This document shows, in pieces, positions 61,924 to 64,000 of a stretch of DNA of 64,000 bases (within the stretch, counting starts at the first letter, position 1; every line of letters starts with the position of its first letter). Source of the DNA: Erwinia pyri (lineage in GTDB: Bacteria; Pseudomonadota; Gammaproteobacteria; Enterobacterales; Enterobacteriaceae); contig NZ_CP132353.1 of the NCBI RefSeq assembly GCF_030758455.1, positions 1,488,001-1,552,000 on the forward strand, in the 5' to 3' direction. Below the pieces are notes generated by a model. It worked only from the letters and a program-made list of their open reading frames with translations. It had not been told where the DNA came from and did not search any database. Both the position numbers and the translations under genes were made by a program.

Positions 61924-62387
61924 GTGGATACGATAGAGGAACTAAACGGAACATACTTTTATGCGGGTAAATCTAACCTGAACGCTGCCCAGCTTCTGTT
62001 TATGATTTTTTGTGAAAATACAGCCAGCCAATTTGGGATCGGCATGGCCGATTTTGGGGCGGTTGTTGCCATTGTATCGGGCAGAAACAACTTAGGTACC
62101 AGAGGCAAATTTGCTAATGCTACCAAGGGGACTTCTTATGCCTCGAAGGGTGCACGAATGTTATTTAGAAAGACTAAATTCCCTTTTGGCATTGCCTTAC
62201 CTACGTGGTTAGGGGGTATACGCCCTGGACAGCCAACCGTGTTATGGTTCGCAATATTGCGCCTTTCGTTGGTCGCTCGATTCCCCTGATCGGTGTGATT
62301 ATTCTTGCTTCTGATGTTTCGCAAATCACCTACCGCACTATTCGCGACTACAACATCATCGCAAGAGAGAGTGATAAATTATGGTAG
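61924..62387 (+). pseudogene. Membrane protein of the Hcp island, frameshifted at a G5 run
   Basis: GTG start with AGGGA 7 bases upstream. The first frame codes 121 residues and stops at 62289. At WLGG (62206-62217) the conserved-looking continuation moves to the frame one base back: GYTPWTANRVMVRNIAPFVG to a stop at 62387. Adding one G to the GGGGG run (62212-62216) would restore a 154-residue protein. The C-terminal part has a membrane helix (PLIGVIILASDVSQI). I recall similar proteins beside DUF1493 genes in enterobacteria but cannot verify it here. Its restored stop overlaps the next start by 7 bp. Sequencing error, phase variation or true decay are all possible. Confidence 0.7.
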
Positions 62388-62707
62388 AGAGTATTGAGGA
62401 GCGAATTTACGAGCATGTACGGCCTTATGCTGGTACGTACCTGTTCAATATTAAGAAGGTGCAATTAACACCGGAAACTGATCTTGATACCGATTTAAGT
62501 ATTGATGAACTTGAAGCTGAAGATCTGATGAATGATTTCTTTGAGAAATTCAATGTTCAACGAGGAAACTTCAAGATTGAAACCTACTATCCCGATATGC
62601 CTTTTACATGGAATTTTTTCAAAAAGATCGAACCAATCCCCGTTCCTGATTTCACTATCGGTATGCTGATCGAGTCAGCAAAAGCGGGGAAATGGTTGTA
62701 CGACTAA
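62381..62707 (+). CDS. DUF1493 family, acyl-carrier-protein-like
   Basis: 108 residues, acidic, MVESIEERIYEHVRPYAGTY, with DTDLDTDLSIDELEAEDLM resembling the helix II region of acyl carrier proteins but lacking the DSL serine. DUF1493 proteins are found in enterobacterial accessory loci; function unknown. Start overlaps the upstream membrane-protein stop by 7 bp, so translation is normally coupled. hcp follows after 22 bp. Confidence 0.8.
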   Translation: MVESIEERIYEHVRPYAGTYLFNIKKVQLTPETDLDTDLSIDELEAEDLMNDFFEKFNVQRGNFKIETYYPDMPFTWNFFKKIEPIPVPDFTIGMLIESAKAGKWLYD

Positions 62708-62729
62708 TAAAGAGCAAGGAGCTTAATAA

Positions 62730-63215
62730 ATGGCGGTACCAGTACATCTTTTTTTGACCGATGACGGCGGCGCAATTATTCGTGGTTCTTCTGATGTTGC
62801 AGATCGTGAAGGAAGCATTGAGCTACGAAGTTTGCACCACAGTTTAACCATCCCGACAGACCCAATGACCGGCAAAGTCACCGGCACTCGTCAGCATTCA
62901 CCCTTTCAATTTACTAAGGAACTGGATAGTGCCTCTCCTTATCTTTTTAAGGCTGCGGCAACGGGCCAAATGCTCAGAACTGCTGAATTCCGCTTCTACC
63001 ATATTGATTATGCAGGGCAAGAGGTGGAGTATTACCGGATTACGCTGGAGAGTGTGAAAGTGGTTTCTGTCAGCCCTGTAATGCACGATACGCGAGGCTA
63101 CCCGGGAACAGGTCATATGGAAGAGGTGGCGCTAAATTATGAAAAAATCACCCATTTGTACAAAGATGGCAATTTGCTGGCGCATGATGCCTGGAACGAG
63201 CGCCCAACGGCTTAA
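62730..63215 (+). CDS. hcp: Hcp-family type VI secretion tube protein (orphan)
   Basis: 161 residues, AAGGAG 9 bases before ATG. Hcp family landmarks: REGSIELRSLHHSLTIPTDP, TGTRQHSPFQFTKELDSASP, FYHIDYAGQEVEYYRITLES and the C-terminal LNYEKITHLYKDGN with AHDAWNERPTA. Hcp forms hexameric rings of the T6SS inner tube and can carry small effectors. No sheath, baseplate, ClpV or VgrG gene is in the window, so it must use a T6SS coded elsewhere, or be a remnant. No C-terminal toxin extension. Confidence 0.9.
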   Translation: MAVPVHLFLTDDGGAIIRGSSDVADREGSIELRSLHHSLTIPTDPMTGKVTGTRQHSPFQFTKELDSASPYLFKAAATGQMLRTAEFRFYHIDYAGQEVEYYRITLESVKVVSVSPVMHDTRGYPGTGHMEEVALNYEKITHLYKDGNLLAHDAWNERPTA

Positions 63216-63336
63216 CAGAGCTATAAGAAATAATGTCAAAGAACTTAAACATAGCTAAGGCTATATCCTTTGCTGGCAAGCTTGCATCGCTAAATCACTT
63301 CTCCTAAGCTGGCAGACAGCAGCACAATGTTAAATG

Positions 63337-63420
63337 ACTCGGGGTGCCCTTACTTGCAAAGCAAGGGCTGAGAAAAACCCGTCGAACCTGAACTGGATAA
63401 TGCCAGCGGAGGGAAGTCAG
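63337..63420 (+). promoter_or_regulatory. TPP riboswitch (THI element) upstream of thiM
   Basis: Conserved blocks ACTCGGGGTGCCC, GGGCTGAGA, ACCCGTCGAACCTGAACTGG and AATGCCAGCGGAGGGAAGTC are all present in order. As in E. coli thiM, thiamine pyrophosphate binding is expected to hide the downstream RBS (GGGAGC, 63455-63460). Confidence 0.95.
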
Positions 63421-63466
63421 ATGCCTGACCGCATCGCCTTCTTGATCGCCGGTTGGGAGCTTTATC

Positions 63467-64000
63467 ATGATCCAACCTCACACCTTCACGGCGGCGGACG
63501 CCGTTGCCTCTCTTGATCTTTTCCGCGAAAAATCGCCCCTGATCCACTGCCTGACCAATGATGTGGTGCAAACCTTTACAGCCAATGTGCTGCTGGCGCT
63601 GGGCGCATCACCGGCAATGGTTATCGATCCGCAAGAAGCAGAACAGTTCAGCGCCATTGCGGATGCAGTGCTGATTAATGTGGGGACGCTGACCCGGTCG
63701 CGAAGCCATGCCATGCTGGCGGCAGTGAAAGCCGCAGGCCAGGCGCAGCGTCCCTGGACGCTGGATCCGGTAGCCGTCGGCGCGCTGACGTTCCGCAGCG
63801 ACTTCTGCCAGCAGCTGCTGGAATACCGGCCTGCGGCTGTTCGGGGTAACGCCTCTGAAATTATGGCTCTGGCAAGGCAGGCGGTTACCGGGCGTGGGGT
63901 CGACAGCCTTCATCACTCCTCGGCCGCGCTGGAAGCTGCCTCTCTGCTGGCTCTGTCAACGGGGGCGATAGTTGCGGTAAGTGGCGAAACGGATTATGTC
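63467..64000 (+). CDS. thiM: Hydroxyethylthiazole kinase ThiM (partial, 5' part)
   Basis: 178 residues from ATG 63467 to the window edge; E. coli ThiM has 262. Matches include [50 protein letters not shown] and [10 protein letters not shown]. Phosphorylates 4-methyl-5-hydroxyethylthiazole for thiamine salvage. Controlled by the riboswitch just upstream; thiD is expected next, outside the window. Confidence 0.95.
   Translation, partial: MIQPHTFTAADAVASLDLFREKSPLIHCLTNDVVQTFTANVLLALGASPAMVIDPQEAEQFSAIADAVLINVGTLTRSRSHAMLAAVKAAGQAQRPWTLDPVAVGALTFRSDFCQQLLEYRPAAVRGNASEIMALARQAVTGRGVDSLHHSSAALEAASLLALSTGAIVAVSGETDYV

Noticed and set aside
62211..62217. Programmed -1 frameshift site in the island membrane protein
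   Set aside because: AGGGGGT does not fit the X-XXY-YYZ rule well and no clear downstream pseudoknot was seen; a one-base deletion is simpler.

Overview
The window reads as an Enterobacterales chromosome, most likely Erwiniaceae (Erwinia/Pantoea type). Most genes are recognisable orthologues of the Escherichia coli block that runs from mrp/metG through mgl, cirA, fru and yej to the proL tRNA, in nearly the same order. The differences from E. coli lie in inserted or replaced accessory genes. The genus is an inference from gene content and order; no 16S or marker alignment was possible.

Left part (1-3700): the 3' end of a PvdE/YojI-type ABC exporter faces an EntD/Sfp-type phosphopantetheinyl transferase, with a 63-bp tandem repeat at the transferase stop codon. 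An unknown 68-residue protein and an AT-rich family-17 glycosyltransferase follow, ending at tRNA-Pro(GGG). From 3.7 to 22.9 kb comes the conserved core: yejM-yejL / yejK / rplY (with its L25 leader) / a HigBA-type toxin-antitoxin pair / radD / rsuA-bcr / yejG / yejABEF oligopeptide importer / mepS / lpxT / yeiR / a small secreted protein / efpL (yeiP) / yeiW.

From 23 to 47.8 kb: the Cra-controlled fructose PTS operon fruBKA, nfo, yeiH, a YkvA-family gene with yeiE, lysP, a Fur-boxed siderophore ABC module beside cirA, a two-gene formaldehyde detoxification unit (frmA-yeiG), a divergent LysR/YbfB-type MFS pair, folE-yeiB, and galS-mglBAC, where galS and mglB carry near-identical GalS plus CRP promoter architecture. 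From 47.8 to 59.4 kb: a GH127 arabinofuranosidase plus GPH transporter with a divergent AraC regulator sits where E. coli has preTA, then sanA, maeA with a striking 26-bp palindrome upstream, cdd, yohJK and metG.

Right end (59.5-64 kb): apbC (mrp), an acetyltransferase with an unknown 82-residue partner, then a three-gene AT-rich island under a strong sigma-70 promoter. The island holds a membrane protein broken by a one-base shift in a G5 run, a DUF1493 acyl-carrier-like protein, and an orphan Hcp type VI secretion tube protein. The window ends in thiM behind a TPP riboswitch. The orphan Hcp island and the HigBA promoter, whose 17-bp spacer is exactly a palindrome, are the two observations I would follow first.
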